64,000 nt of DNA, taken from Comamonas testosteroni (GTDB lineage: Bacteria; Pseudomonadota; Gammaproteobacteria; Burkholderiales; Burkholderiaceae_C). The notes beneath the pieces were generated by a model, which was not told the origin of the DNA, ran no database searches, and saw nothing but the letters and a program-made list of their open reading frames with translations. Shown here piece after piece: positions 8,970 through 18,383 of this stretch (within the stretch, counting starts at the first letter, position 1; every line of letters begins with the position of its first letter). The DNA lies in assembly GCF_003569915.1 (NCBI RefSeq), contig NZ_KZ984458.1, positions 1-64,000 of the forward strand, read 5' to 3'. The position numbers and the translations under genes were made by a program.

Positions 8970-10679
8970 ATGCTTTCCGTCAAACAAGAATTGCTCGCAG
9001 CTTTGGCTGCGCAGCTCGAAACCCTTTCGCCCGGCGCTGGCGCACGCGCTGCGTTCGAAAACCCCAAAGTGGCAGCTCATGGCGATTTCGCTTGTACGGC
9101 GGCCATGCAGCTGGCCAAGCCTCTGAAGGCCAACCCCCGCGCCCTGGGTGAACAGCTCAAGACCGCTCTGGAGGCTACACCCTCGTTCCAGCAATGGGTG
9201 GATGCTATCGAAATTGCAGGCCCTGGCTTTCTGAATATCCGCCTCAAGCCCGCCGCCAAGCAGCAAATCGTGCGCGAAGTGCTGGAGCAGGGCGAGAAGT
9301 TCGGCTTCCAGGCTGACCGCGGCGAGAACATTCTGGTCGAGTTCGTCTCGGCCAACCCCACCGGCCCGCTGCACGTGGGCCACGGCCGCCAGGCGGCGAT
9401 CGGCGACGCCATCAGCAATCTGTACTCCACCCAGGGCTGGAAGGTGCACCGCGAGTTCTATTACAACGACGCGGGCGTGCAGATCGACACCCTGACCAAG
9501 TCCACCCAGCTGCGCGCCAAGGGCTTCAAGCCCGGTGACGAATGCTGGCCGACCGACAGCGAAAACCCGCTGGCCAAGAATTTCTACAACGGCGACTACA
9601 TTGCCGACATCGCCCAGGCCTTCCTGAACAAGGAAACCGTCAAGGCCGATGACCGCGAGTTCACCGCCAATGGCGATGTAGAGGACTACGAAAACATTCG
9701 CAACTTCGCCGTGGCCTATCTGCGCAACGAGCAAGACAAGGACCTGCAGGCCTTCAACCTCAAGTTCGACGAGTACTACCTCGAGTCGAGCCTGTACACC
9801 AACGGCTACGTGGAAGACACCGTCAAGCGTCTGGTGGACAGCGGCTACACCTACGAAAAAGACGGCGCGCTGTGGCTCAAGTCCACCGAGTTCGGTGACG
9901 ACAAAGACCGCGTGATGCGCAAGACCGACGGCCACTACACCTACTTCCTGCCCGATGTGGCCTATCACATCCAGAAGTTCAAGCGTGGCTACGGCAAGGT
10001 CGTCAACATTCAGGGCACGGACCACCACGGCACGATCGCCCGCGTGCGCGCCGGTCTGCAGGCGGCCAATGTGGGTATCCCCAAGGGCTACCCCGACTAC
10101 GTGCTGCACACCATGGTGCGAGTGGTGCGCAACGGCGAAGAGGTCAAGATCAGCAAGCGTGCGGGTTCCTATGTGACGCTGCGCGATCTGATCGAATGGA
10201 CCAGCAAGGACGCCGTGCGCTTCTTCCTGCTGTCGCGCAAACCCGACACCGAATACACCTTTGACGTCGATCTGGCCGTGGCCCAGAACAACGACAACCC
10301 CGTGTACTACGTGCAGTACGCCCACGCCCGTATCCAGTCCGTGCTGCGCGCCTGGCAGGAAGCCGGCGGCGCTGGCGTGCCCGCGCTCAAGGATGTGGAC
10401 CTGTCCGCTCTGGAAGGCCCGCAGGCCCAGGCGCTGATGCTGCTGCTGGCCAAGTACCCCGAGATGCTGACTGCGGCCGCCGAAGGCAATGCACCGCATG
10501 ATGTGACTTTCTACCTGCGGGATTTGGCTTCGGCCTACCACAGCTACTACGACGCCGAGCGTATTCTGGTGGACGATGAAAAGGTCAAGCTCGCACGTCT
10601 GGCCCTGGTCGCGGCCACAGCGCAGGTGTTGCACAATGGCCTGGCCGTGTTGGGCGTGTCTGCGCCCGAACGCATGTAA
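8970..10679 (+). CDS. argS: Arginyl-tRNA synthetase
   Basis: This 569-residue class I synthetase charges tRNA-Arg. The N-terminal additional domain is at about residues 1-110. The catalytic fold carries the HIGH-type signature HVGHGRQA in [18 protein letters not shown] near 127, and the KMSKS-like motif is KISKRAG. The C-terminal anticodon-binding part ends APERM. The ATG at 8970 is chosen over upstream in-frame starts because the protein then begins [12 protein letters not shown] like family members, and the longer frame overlaps the DUF2214 gene. The SPOR gene follows after 28 bases. Confidence 0.97.
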   Translation: MLSVKQELLAALAAQLETLSPGAGARAAFENPKVAAHGDFACTAAMQLAKPLKANPRALGEQLKTALEATPSFQQWVDAIEIAGPGFLNIRLKPAAKQQIVREVLEQGEKFGFQADRGENILVEFVSANPTGPLHVGHGRQAAIGDAISNLYSTQGWKVHREFYYNDAGVQIDTLTKSTQLRAKGFKPGDECWPTDSENPLAKNFYNGDYIADIAQAFLNKETVKADDREFTANGDVEDYENIRNFAVAYLRNEQDKDLQAFNLKFDEYYLESSLYTNGYVEDTVKRLVDSGYTYEKDGALWLKSTEFGDDKDRVMRKTDGHYTYFLPDVAYHIQKFKRGYGKVVNIQGTDHHGTIARVRAGLQAANVGIPKGYPDYVLHTMVRVVRNGEEVKISKRAGSYVTLRDLIEWTSKDAVRFFLLSRKPDTEYTFDVDLAVAQNNDNPVYYVQYAHARIQSVLRAWQEAGGAGVPALKDVDLSALEGPQAQALMLLLAKYPEMLTAAAEGNAPHDVTFYLRDLASAYHSYYDAERILVDDEKVKLARLALVAATAQVLHNGLAVLGVSAPERM

Positions 10680-10707
10680 CTGAAGCAGAAAGCGTTAAGC
10701 GACTGAT

Positions 10708-11430
10708 ATGAAGAACCAGCAACGCGGTGGAACCATTCTGGGGCTGATCTTTGGCATGGTCATTGGCCTGGCTGCGGCCCTGGCCGTGGCCATCTATGTG
10801 ACCAAGGTGCCGGTGCCTTTCCTGAACAAGGGCGGCAACAACACCGAGCGGGATGCGGCAGAGGCCGAACGCAACAGGAACTGGGACCCCAACGCCCCGT
10901 TGCAGAGCCGTCAACCCGCTCCGCCACCAGCGGCCACGCCTGCACCCAGCGATGTGACGGTTGCGACACCCACGACGCCAGTACAACCCACGGCTTCCGG
11001 CGGCGTGACCACACCTGAAGTGCCATCTTCCACGCCGTCCACATCGACGGCCGGCGCCGACAAGCCCAGCAAGCCCGCCCCCGGAGATCCTCTGGGTGAT
11101 CTGGTCAAGGAGCGCTCTGCTGCTGCCGACAAGGCCGAAAAAGCCCGTGCCGAGAAGGAAAAAGCCACCCAGATGGCGCAGGCTGGCGATGCGGCCTTCA
11201 ACTACTTTGTGCAGGCCGGTGCTTTCCGCGGCCAGAGCGAAGCCGAAGCCCAGCGCGCCAAGCTGGCCATGCTGGGCTGGGAGTCGCGCATCAGCGAGCG
11301 TGAGCAAAACGGTATCACCGTCTTCCGTGTGCGCGTGGGCCCGTTCGGCAAGCGCGATGATGCAGAGCAGCTCAAGGGCAGGCTGGATGGGGCCGGGGTG
11401 GATTCCACTCTTGTCCGCGCAGCTAAATAA
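10708..11430 (+). CDS. SPOR domain protein (FtsN-like)
   Basis: The protein has 240 residues. It opens with a short cytoplasmic stretch and one membrane helix (ILGLIFGMVIGLAAALAVAI, about residues 11-30). A low-complexity Pro/Thr-rich periplasmic linker follows, then a predicted coiled coil (ADKAEKARAEKEKATQMA), then a C-terminal SPOR domain at about 165-238 (NYFVQAGAFRGQSEAEAQRA ... VRVGPFGKRDDAEQLKGRL). SPOR domains bind denuded peptidoglycan at the septum, so this is probably a cell-division or septal protein of FtsN type. It stands between argS and dsbA, an arrangement I believe is common in the family. Confidence 0.9.
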   Translation: MKNQQRGGTILGLIFGMVIGLAAALAVAIYVTKVPVPFLNKGGNNTERDAAEAERNRNWDPNAPLQSRQPAPPPAATPAPSDVTVATPTTPVQPTASGGVTTPEVPSSTPSTSTAGADKPSKPAPGDPLGDLVKERSAAADKAEKARAEKEKATQMAQAGDAAFNYFVQAGAFRGQSEAEAQRAKLAMLGWESRISEREQNGITVFRVRVGPFGKRDDAEQLKGRLDGAGVDSTLVRAAK

Positions 11431-11431
11431 T

Positions 11432-11526
11432 CCCCCCTGAGCGGCTTTGCCGCTTCCCCCTGAGGGGGACGGCATCTTCGCTGCGGGGCGGCCCTTGCTT
11501 GATGCCTCTGACTTGGTTCGTGCCAG
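11432..11526 (+). repeat. Intergenic repeat, CCCCCTGAG family, copy A
   Basis: The segment starts CCCCCTGAG and contains a CCCCCTGAGGGGG palindrome, GCTGCGGGGCGGCCCTT, and an end like TTCGTGCCAG. It aligns along its whole length with the copy at 50528. It lies between the SPOR gene and dsbA and could fold into stable hairpins on the transcript. Confidence 0.75.
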
Positions 11527-11600
11527 TTTTTGATAGTCAGCTGAACTTTTTGGAGCCTGCAGGCTCTGATACTGCAGACCTGATACAGGAGTTTGTTTAG

Positions 11601-12251
11601 ATGAAACGCCGTGAATTCTCTCTGGCTGCCTCGGCAGCTGCTGGCGCCCTGACGCTGGGTGCAACTTCCAGCTGGGCGCAAGTGACTGCTGCTTTCAAGG
11701 AAGGCAAGGACTACATCAAGCTCGGCAAGCCTGCCAGCGTGAGCGCGCCAGCCGGTAAGGTTGAGGTGATCGAGTTCTTCTGGTACAGCTGCCCGCACTG
11801 CAATGCCTTTGAGCCGCAGTTCGAAGCCTGGGCCAAGAGCCAGCCAGCCGAGGTGGTGGTGCAGCGCGTGCCCGTGGCCTTCAACGCCTCGTTTGTGCCT
11901 CAGCAAAAGCTGTATTTCGCGCTGGAAGGCATGAATCTGCTGCCTCAGCTGCATGCCAAGGTGTTCCGCGCCATTCATGTGGAGCGCAACCGTCTGGCCA
12001 CCGATGACGCCATCTTTGACTGGATCGGCAAGCAAGGTGTGGACGTGGCCAAGTTCAAGGGGGTCTACAACTCCTTTACCGTGAGCAACCAGCTGCGCAA
12101 GGCCACTCAGCTGCAAAACGAGTACGACGTTGAAGGCGTGCCCGCCATGGGCGTGGCTGGCCGTTACTACACGGACGGCACCAAGGCCGGTAATATGGAC
12201 AATGTGCTGCGCGTGGTGAACTCGCTGATCGCATCCAGCCGCAAGGCCTGA
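11601..12251 (+). CDS. dsbA: Thiol:disulfide interchange protein DsbA
   Basis: This 216-residue periplasmic oxidoreductase introduces disulfide bonds into secreted proteins. A Sec or Tat-like signal (MKRREFSLAAS ... SSWAQ) is cleaved near residue 27. The thioredoxin-fold active site is WYSCPHCNAFEPQ with Cys-Pro-His-Cys near residue 63. The helical insert follows, and the cis-Pro loop EGVPAMGV is near 180. The length is normal. The start has AGGAG about 11 bases upstream. A terminator follows directly. No dsbB gene is in the window. Confidence 0.94.
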   Translation: MKRREFSLAASAAAGALTLGATSSWAQVTAAFKEGKDYIKLGKPASVSAPAGKVEVIEFFWYSCPHCNAFEPQFEAWAKSQPAEVVVQRVPVAFNASFVPQQKLYFALEGMNLLPQLHAKVFRAIHVERNRLATDDAIFDWIGKQGVDVAKFKGVYNSFTVSNQLRKATQLQNEYDVEGVPAMGVAGRYYTDGTKAGNMDNVLRVVNSLIASSRKA

Positions 12252-12277
12252 AACCGCGTCAGCGCTTGATTCCCGAC

Positions 12278-12303
12278 AAGCCCGCCCCTGTGCGGGCTTT
12301 TTT
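12278..12303 (+). terminator. dsbA terminator
   Basis: AAGCCCGC, a short loop and GCGGGCTT lead into a T run, 26 bases past the dsbA stop. Confidence 0.9.
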
Positions 12304-12703
12304 GTGGGTGATTTTTACGTTCGCTTCAAAAAGGGAATGACTACAATGGATGCAAGAGTGCGACACGTGTCGCGTCTTTTGTGGCCTTGTGCCACCTTTC
12401 AAATGAGCGATAAGCCTTCGAGGTCTAAGCTTCATTGCTACTAAATAAGTAGCAATTTCAATCCGCAGCCGAATGGCTCAATTCGGCTGCAAGCCTCTCC
12501 CCACAAGGGAAGGGCAAGCATTTGCACATCCTTTTCAAGGATTTGCGCGCCGTTTTGGCTCATCTTCGCCTCAGAAATGTGGTGAGGATGAAACACGTTT
12601 GAAATTTTTCTTCACGGAGATTTCTTGTGTGGCTATGGAAACGGAAGGGCGCAAAGCTCTGATCTGCCTTGTCATGTCTCCGACAACGGAGTGCCATGAC
12701 CTT
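12304..12703 (+). other. Non-coding stretch between dsbA and the group II intron
   Basis: No recognisable gene. There is a hairpin TTGCTACT / AGTAGCAA at 12435-12455, a stem GCAGCCGAAT / ATTCGGCTGC around 12463-12490, and a long hairpin at 12671-12700 (GTCATG and CTCCG arms). A 30-codon frame from GTG 12627 has CGGAG upstream but no known match. An ORF at 12473-12721 has no family features. Part of this stretch may belong to the intron if its true 5' end is at GTGTGG 12627. lptC, expected upstream of lptA, is not here. Confidence 0.45.
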
Positions 12704-13352
12704 GTGTGCGACCACAAGTAGCCTAAGGTGACGTGCAAGACCAGCAATGGATTTGTGCGAAGCTCACCCGACAAAGTACCCCCGCGCAAGCGGTACATCT
12801 GACCCGTGAGGGCGGATGTGGACGCTGCCAGCAGAAAGGCGGTGAAGGGGCCAGGCTAGTTTCGTATGGGCAACGTAAAGTGAATCATTGTCTGAACCTG
12901 GGTGATCATTGAATGGCCAAATCTGCTGATAGGCCATAACCAAAAGGTACGCTGAAGGTTGTGTTTGTTCTTGCTAAACACACGTCACCATTACTCAGCC
13001 CCAGGCTAGATGAGCTCTAAACGGATAGACAGGAAGCGGCACAAACCGCCAATGTCGGTAGGTCAGGGAACGTGGTAAGCCCCACTATCCGCCAGCACGC
13101 GCAAGCGTGATGGCAGGGAAGCCGTAAGGCAACCTGTTGGATGAGGGGGTATGGGATGGTGGAAAAAGCGAATGGCTGCCTGTAATGGGTGGCATAGGGG
13201 CTCATGCCCTGACGCGAAAGCGTGCCCACTTCCACTTGGTGCAACCGTCGCTCGCGACTGTTGGTGTTCACTTCACAGCCCCAAAGGGACGCATTGCCTC
13301 CCTCTGGGGAAGTCATGCGTCCTCCAAAGGGTCAAACCTGAAAGAGGAAAGC

Positions 13353-15086
13353 ATGAGAGAAACAACTGTCTCCAGTAGTTCTGCGTCCTCACGCGAACCG
13401 CAAGACTGGCACGCCATTGATTGGCACCGGGTCGAGCAGTTCGTGAGAACGACGCAGCAACGCATAGCGAAGGCTACGCTGGAAAAAGACTGGCGCAGGG
13501 TGAAAGCCCTGCAACGCTCTTTAATCCACTCGTTTTCCGCCAGAGCTCTGGCGGTAAGACGAGTTACCGAAAACCAAGGCAAGCGAACGGCAGGAGTCGA
13601 CCGCCAGCTTTGGGATTCTCCTGCCCTGAAACGGGCGGCGATTGGTCGGTTAAGGCAGCAACGGGGATATAGGCCTAAACCTCTGAGGCGGGTCTACATC
13701 CCTAAAGCCAACGGGAAGGAGCGCCCTCTGGGCATTCCAACCATGTTGGATCGGGCCATGCAGGCTTTACACCTGCTTGGACTGGAACCCGTGGCAGAAA
13801 CCACGAGCGATCCGAACAGCTACGGTTTCAGGAGAAATCGCTCCACGGCAGACGCCATGGGCCAGATATTTGTTTGCACATCCAAAAAGGCCTCGGCCCC
13901 ATGGGTGCTGGAGGCGGATATTCGAGGCTGTTTTGACCATATCAACCATGAATGGCTAGTGCGTCATGTTCCTATGAACAAGACAATCTTGCTCAAATGG
14001 CTGAAGGCCGGGGTAGTCCATCAGGGCCGCCTATCGCCGACCACAGAAGGGACGCCGCAAGGCGGCATCATCTCGCCGACACTGGCGAACATGTGTTTAA
14101 ACGGGCTGGAATTGGGTCTAATCGCACACCTTCGGGAGCGATTCGGCATAAAGAAAGCTGCGAAGTTAAAAGTCAATGTGATCCGGTACGCCGACGATTT
14201 CGTTATCACTGGTGGTTCGCAAGAACTGCTGGTGGCCGAGATCAAGCCATGGATAGAAGCATTCCTCGCACAACGAGGCCTGCAACTATCACCGGAGAAG
14301 ACCAAAGTCATACACATGGATGAAGGCTTCGATTTTCTAGGGTGGAACTTCCGCAAATACACGGGAAAGTTACTCATCAAGCCGAGCAAGAAGAACGCGC
14401 AAGCGTTTTATCGCAAGGTCAGTGAAATCGTGAAAACACACGTGTCAATGAAGCAGGAGGATCTCATAGCCAAGCTGAACCCAATCCTTCGGGGATGGGC
14501 ACAGTACCACCAACCGGTGGTGGCGAAGGAAGCCTTCAGTCGGATGGATAGCCTGATCTACTGGCGCCTTGTGCGCTGGACGAGACGGCGACATCCGAAT
14601 AAATCCCGGCCCTGGTGCAAAAGCCGTTATTGGCGGCGCATCAAGGACAGGGATGAGTTCGCCGCAACCGTTAAAACGGCTGAGGGCCCACTCACGACCA
14701 AACTGTTGAAGCTTGCGGATACAGAAATCGTGAGGCACGAAAAGATCAAAGGGGATTTCAACCCCTTTGACCCGAATTGGGAGGAGTACGGCGAGGCGTT
14801 AAGGACGAAGCGCATGTTGAAGAACATGTCGTATCAGTACGAAACGTCAATGCTTTACATCAGCCAGAGCGGGCGTTGCGCACTATGTGCAGAGCCATTG
14901 GAGCAAGAGGAACGCTGGCACGATCACCACCTTGTCTACAGGGTGGCTGGCGGGTCTGACAACCTCTCCAATCGGGTGCTTTTGCACCCGGTCTGTCATA
15001 GGCGACTGCATGCACTTGGTTTACAAGTAGCGAAACCGGCCTCTCAAGGGCTTAGGGTTCAATCGAGGAAAAGCAATCCATCCTAG
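13353..15086 (+). CDS. ltrA: Group II intron reverse transcriptase/maturase
   Basis: The 577-residue intron-encoded protein helps splicing and copies the intron RNA into DNA. It begins with an N-terminal region typical of LtrA proteins (about residues 10-90). The reverse transcriptase fingers and palm contain PKANGKERPLGIP, YGFRRNRS, the TPQGGIISPTLAN block and the catalytic RYADDFVI with YADD at 279-282. A maturase X domain follows (LNPILRGWAQYH). The C-terminal HNH endonuclease, from about residue 509, has CALC, HDHH, GG.DN..N and CH..LH. All catalytic motifs are present. The ATG at 13353 follows AGAGGAAA; a longer frame from 13137 runs through structured intron RNA. Confidence 0.96.
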   Translation: MRETTVSSSSASSREPQDWHAIDWHRVEQFVRTTQQRIAKATLEKDWRRVKALQRSLIHSFSARALAVRRVTENQGKRTAGVDRQLWDSPALKRAAIGRLRQQRGYRPKPLRRVYIPKANGKERPLGIPTMLDRAMQALHLLGLEPVAETTSDPNSYGFRRNRSTADAMGQIFVCTSKKASAPWVLEADIRGCFDHINHEWLVRHVPMNKTILLKWLKAGVVHQGRLSPTTEGTPQGGIISPTLANMCLNGLELGLIAHLRERFGIKKAAKLKVNVIRYADDFVITGGSQELLVAEIKPWIEAFLAQRGLQLSPEKTKVIHMDEGFDFLGWNFRKYTGKLLIKPSKKNAQAFYRKVSEIVKTHVSMKQEDLIAKLNPILRGWAQYHQPVVAKEAFSRMDSLIYWRLVRWTRRRHPNKSRPWCKSRYWRRIKDRDEFAATVKTAEGPLTTKLLKLADTEIVRHEKIKGDFNPFDPNWEEYGEALRTKRMLKNMSYQYETSMLYISQSGRCALCAEPLEQEERWHDHHLVYRVAGGSDNLSNRVLLHPVCHRRLHALGLQVAKPASQGLRVQSRKSNPS

Positions 15087-15122
15087 AATGGAACGTATCG
15101 AAGATTGAACTTTGTTGTGCTT

Positions 15123-15156
15123 GAGCCGGATGCGGTGAAAGTCGCAAGTCCGGTTC
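15123..15156 (+). ncRNA. Group II intron domain V (catalytic core)
   Basis: The 34-base hairpin starts GAGCCGGATGCGGTGAAAG and ends TCGCAAGTCCGGTTC. It has the conserved GAGC.G...GCG.TGAAAGTCGC pattern of domain V, the most conserved part of group II introns. It lies 36 bases after the maturase stop. Confidence 0.93.
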
Positions 15157-15209
15157 TTAGGGGGGGATGGTTCAGCAATGAACTGTCCCTACCCTCCAAC
15201 GTGCCTTTC

Positions 15210-15866
15210 ATGAAAAAATCACTCCTACCCCTTGCACTGGCCTGCGTCATGGCGGCAGTGACCGGCATGGCCCACGCCGAAAAGGCCGACAGCGCCAAGC
15301 CCATGAATATCGAGGCGGACGCGCTGCGCCACGATGAGCTCAAGCAGACCAGCGTCTTCACCGGCAATGTGGTGATGACCAAGGGTTCCATCGTGCTGCG
15401 CGGTGCACGACTGGATGTGCGTCAGGATGCCGAAGGCTATCAGTACGGTGTGATTCAGGCTGAACCGGGCAAGCGCGCCTTTTTCCGTCAGAAACGCGAC
15501 ACCCAGCCCGGCCAGGCCGAGGAGTTCATCGAAGGCGAAGGCGAGACCATTGAATACGACGGCAAGGCCGATATCGTCAAATTCATCCGCCGTGGCGAGA
15601 TGCGCCGCTATCGTGGTGGCCAGCTCAATGACCAGGTCACAGGCTCCATCATCGTCTACAACAACATCACCGATGTCTACACGGTCGATGGTCAGAAGAC
15701 CAGTGGTGGCCTGCCCAGCTCCTCCGTGGGGCAGGGCGGACGGGTGCGCGCCACGATGGCGCCCCGCGAAGGCACACCGGGCGCTCAGCCCAAGCCTGCA
15801 TCTCCTGAAACACCGCTGCGCCCCAGCATGACGCTGGGTGGCGAGAAGGCCGAAGAAAAGAAATGA
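15210..15866 (+). CDS. lptA: Lipopolysaccharide transport periplasmic protein LptA
   Basis: The 218-residue periplasmic bridge protein carries LPS from the inner to the outer membrane. A signal peptide [20 protein letters not shown] ends at AHA near residue 25. The OstA-like beta-jellyroll follows: [71 protein letters not shown]. The tail is Pro-rich. The start ATG overlaps a TGA in another frame (CATGA), as if it were once coupled to an upstream lptC now gone. No ribosome binding site is visible because the intron ends 10 bases upstream. It overlaps lptB by 4 bases. Confidence 0.92.
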   Translation: MKKSLLPLALACVMAAVTGMAHAEKADSAKPMNIEADALRHDELKQTSVFTGNVVMTKGSIVLRGARLDVRQDAEGYQYGVIQAEPGKRAFFRQKRDTQPGQAEEFIEGEGETIEYDGKADIVKFIRRGEMRRYRGGQLNDQVTGSIIVYNNITDVYTVDGQKTSGGLPSSSVGQGGRVRATMAPREGTPGAQPKPASPETPLRPSMTLGGEKAEEKK

Positions 15867-16645
15867 GCGGCACCGGTTTCAGCAATAGCCGCTCCGGCGA
15901 GTCCGACAGCCGGCTGGAGGCCAAGCATCTGGCCAAGTCCTACGGCAGCCGCAAGGTGGTCAAGGATGTGTCGATCACCGTCCAAAAAGGGGAGGTCGTC
16001 GGTCTGCTTGGCCCCAACGGGGCGGGCAAGACCACCTCGTTCTACATGATCGTGGGGTTGGTGCGCAGCGATGGCGGCGATGTGTTCATCGACGGTCAGG
16101 CGGTGGGCAATATGCCGATTCACCAGCGCTCTCGTCTGGGGCTGTCCTACCTGCCGCAGGAGGCATCCATTTTTCGCAAGCTCAGCGTGGAGGACAACGT
16201 CCGCGCCGTGCTGGAGCTGCAAAAAGACGAGCAGGGCAAGCCGCTGAGCCGCGACGAGATTGAAAAACGCCTGACGGGCCTGTTGCAGGAACTTCGCGTG
16301 GAGCATCTGCGCCAGTCGCCCGCGCTGGCGCTGTCCGGCGGTGAGCGCCGCCGTGTGGAAATTGCCCGTGCGCTGGCCACGCAGCCTCGCTTTATTCTGC
16401 TGGACGAGCCTTTTGCCGGTATCGACCCCATCGCGGTGATCGAGATTCAGCGCATCATCGGTTTCCTCAAGGATCGCGGCATTGGCGTGCTGATTACCGA
16501 CCACAACGTGCGCGAAACCCTGGGTATCTGCGATCACGCTTTCATCATCAGCGACGGGCATGTGCTGGCCGAAGGTACACCGGAAGAGATCGTCGAGAAC
16601 GCCGATGTGCGCCGGGTGTATTTGGGTGAACATTTCAGAATGTGA
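15863..16645 (+). CDS. lptB: LPS export ABC transporter ATP-binding protein LptB
   Basis: This 260-residue ATPase powers LPS extraction from the inner membrane with LptF, LptG and LptC. It has Walker [10 protein letters not shown] near residue 50, a Q-loop, the signature [16 protein letters not shown], Walker [16 protein letters not shown] and the H-loop [10 protein letters not shown]. An N-terminal extension of about 18 residues precedes the usual start. It is translationally coupled to lptA through ATGA and is followed by rpoN, the common order in proteobacteria. lptF and lptG are not in the window. Confidence 0.96.
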   Translation: MSGTGFSNSRSGESDSRLEAKHLAKSYGSRKVVKDVSITVQKGEVVGLLGPNGAGKTTSFYMIVGLVRSDGGDVFIDGQAVGNMPIHQRSRLGLSYLPQEASIFRKLSVEDNVRAVLELQKDEQGKPLSRDEIEKRLTGLLQELRVEHLRQSPALALSGGERRRVEIARALATQPRFILLDEPFAGIDPIAVIEIQRIIGFLKDRGIGVLITDHNVRETLGICDHAFIISDGHVLAEGTPEEIVENADVRRVYLGEHFRM

Positions 16646-16747
16646 TGACCCCCACGCTCCCTCACTTTGTGTGGTCGCTGCCCCCCAGGGGGGCCCTGAC
16701 CGGCGGTGCCGAGGTTTGCCTTGGGGCGGCCCGGCGGCAAACCCCTA
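16645..16747 (+). repeat. Intergenic repeat related to the CCCCCTGAG family, copy C
   Basis: The stretch contains CCCCCCAGGGGGGCCCTGAC and TTGGGGCGGCCCGGCGG, resembling the palindromic centre and the GCGGGGCGGCCC part of copies A and B, but more diverged. It fills the lptB-rpoN gap, so rpoN probably depends on read-through or on a promoter inside lptB. Confidence 0.5.
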
Positions 16748-16790
16748 CCACCGCGATTGTCTGTAGAGATCGCCTTGGAGCCGCGCCTCG

Positions 16791-18380
16791 ATGAAGCCAG
16801 GTCTCTCGCTACGTGTTTCGCAGCATCTGTCGCTTACGCCGCAGCTGCAGCAATCGATTCAGCTGCTGCAGCTGTCCACACTGGAGCTGGCGCAGGAAGT
16901 CGAGCAGATGCTGGTCGACAACCCTTTTCTGGAGCGCGATGGTGATGAGGTGGCTGCTCCCGAAGAAGTAGCTGCTACTGCTTGCGAATCAATCAGTACA
17001 GATGGATATGGCGCTGAAAAGGAAGCTGTTTCAGGACAATCTGCTTCTGAATCCATAGCGGAACCCTCGGCACCGGAAACTCCCGAGAACCTGAACTGGG
17101 AAGCCGATGGCATCGATGGTCAGGACGGTGAATGGGGCGGTGAATCCAGCAGCGAATGGGATTCGCCTTCTGCGACTAGCTCCACCCGCAACCGTGACAG
17201 TGACGATGAAACCGACGCCATTGATCTGGCGCGCGGCCATGAAAGCCTCACCGACCATCTGCACCGGCAGGCGCTGAGCCTGCACTTGAGCGCGGAGGAT
17301 ACGGCGGCGTTGCGCTTTTTGATCGAGTCGCTGAGCGACGATGGTTATCTGGAGGATTCGCTGTCGGAGCTGGCCCAGAGTCTGGCAGGCGACGATCTGG
17401 AAGAGCGCGAAGAGCTGGAAGAACGCTTTGCGATTACGCTGAAGCTGCTGCAAAGCCTGGAGCCTGCGGGCGTGGGTGCGCGCGATCTGGCCGAATGCCT
17501 GCAGCTGCAGCTGCGCGACCTGATTCGCAACGCCGAGGACGATGGCACGACCGAAGCGCATATGAATCTGCTGCTGCTGGCGCAGAGCATCTGCGCCCAG
17601 CCCATGGATTTGCTGGCGAGGCGCGATCTGCGCAAGCTCACCAGTCTGTGCGGTGCGCGTGAGGAGCCGTTGCGCGAGGCCATGGCTTTCATTGCCCGGC
17701 TGGAGCCGCGCCCCGGTCGTCGCTTTGTGGATGTGGAGCGCCATATCGTGGTGCCCGATGTCATCGTGCGCCCGGTGCGCCATAGCTCGGGCCGCATCGA
17801 TTTTGCGGTGCAGCTCAATTCAGAAGTCATGCCCAAGCTCAAGGTGCATGACATCTACGCCAGCGTGCTGCGCCGCCATAAGAACAGCGAAAGCCATGCG
17901 GCACTGCAGCAGCGCCTGCAGGAGGCGCGCTGGTTCATCAAGAACATTCAGCAGCGTTTTGACACGATCTTGCGCGTATCTGAAGCCATCGTCGAGCGGC
18001 AGAAGAACTTTTTCGTGCACGGCGAGCTGGCCATGCGCCCGCTGGTGTTGCGCGATATTGCGGACACTTTAGGCCTGCACGAGTCCACCATCAGTCGCGT
18101 GACCACGGCCAAGTACATGGCCACGCCGCAGGGCACATTCGAGCTGAAGTATTTCTTTGGCTCGGGCCTGGGCACGGAAACTGGCGGTAGCGCGTCGAGC
18201 ACGGCCGTGCGGGCGCTGATCAAGCAGTTCATCGACTCGGAAGACCGCAAAAAGCCGCTATCTGACGCCAAACTGGCCGATATGCTCAAGGAGCAAGGCA
18301 TTGAGTGCGCGCGCCGTACCGTCGCCAAATACCGTGAGCAGCTCAAGATACCGACGACGACGCTGCGCAAGGCGCTGTGA
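16791..18380 (+). CDS. rpoN: RNA polymerase sigma-54 factor RpoN
   Basis: The 529-residue sigma-54 directs polymerase to -24/-12 promoters, including the three proposed in this window. The Gln-rich activator region I is at the N terminus (LRVSQHLSLTPQLQQSIQLLQ). An acidic variable region II (about 50-140) is followed by the core-binding domain and the DNA-binding helix-turn-helix HESTISRVTTAKYMATPQGTF. The C-terminal RpoN box is ARRTVAKYREQL. The start lies right after a repeat, with GGAGCC upstream. Region II contains a lower-G+C patch at 16969-17020 that resembles the dispersed repeat. Confidence 0.97.
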   Translation: MKPGLSLRVSQHLSLTPQLQQSIQLLQLSTLELAQEVEQMLVDNPFLERDGDEVAAPEEVAATACESISTDGYGAEKEAVSGQSASESIAEPSAPETPENLNWEADGIDGQDGEWGGESSSEWDSPSATSSTRNRDSDDETDAIDLARGHESLTDHLHRQALSLHLSAEDTAALRFLIESLSDDGYLEDSLSELAQSLAGDDLEEREELEERFAITLKLLQSLEPAGVGARDLAECLQLQLRDLIRNAEDDGTTEAHMNLLLLAQSICAQPMDLLARRDLRKLTSLCGAREEPLREAMAFIARLEPRPGRRFVDVERHIVVPDVIVRPVRHSSGRIDFAVQLNSEVMPKLKVHDIYASVLRRHKNSESHAALQQRLQEARWFIKNIQQRFDTILRVSEAIVERQKNFFVHGELAMRPLVLRDIADTLGLHESTISRVTTAKYMATPQGTFELKYFFGSGLGTETGGSASSTAVRALIKQFIDSEDRKKPLSDAKLADMLKEQGIECARRTVAKYREQLKIPTTTLRKAL

Positions 18381-18383
18381 GGC

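Larger units (their letters stand above)
12704..15200 (+). mobile_element. Group II intron with LtrA-type maturase gene
   Basis: This is a retroelement with about 650 bases of structured RNA (domains I-III), a maturase ORF in domain IV, a canonical domain V at 15123-15156 and a domain VI-like hairpin with a bulged A near 15191. The 3' end is probably at AC 15199-15200. The 5' end is uncertain: GTGYG consensus starts occur at 12627, 12704 and 12755, and I list the middle one. The maturase is intact, so the element could be active. It ends about 10 bases before the lptA start codon and may strip that gene of its native ribosome binding site. Confidence 0.85.

Noticed and set aside
8679-10634. 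651-codon open frame on the minus strand
   Set aside because: Antisense to argS and the DUF2214 gene. Its composition is typical of a shadow frame and it has no recognisable domain.
12473-12721. 82-codon frame upstream of the intron
   Set aside because: No ribosome binding site, no family match, and it runs through hairpins that may belong to the intron RNA. It does not resemble LptC.
13137-13352. N-terminal extension of the maturase frame
   Set aside because: The region is structured intron RNA (domains II-III), and the protein starting at 13353 has the normal LtrA beginning and a ribosome binding site.
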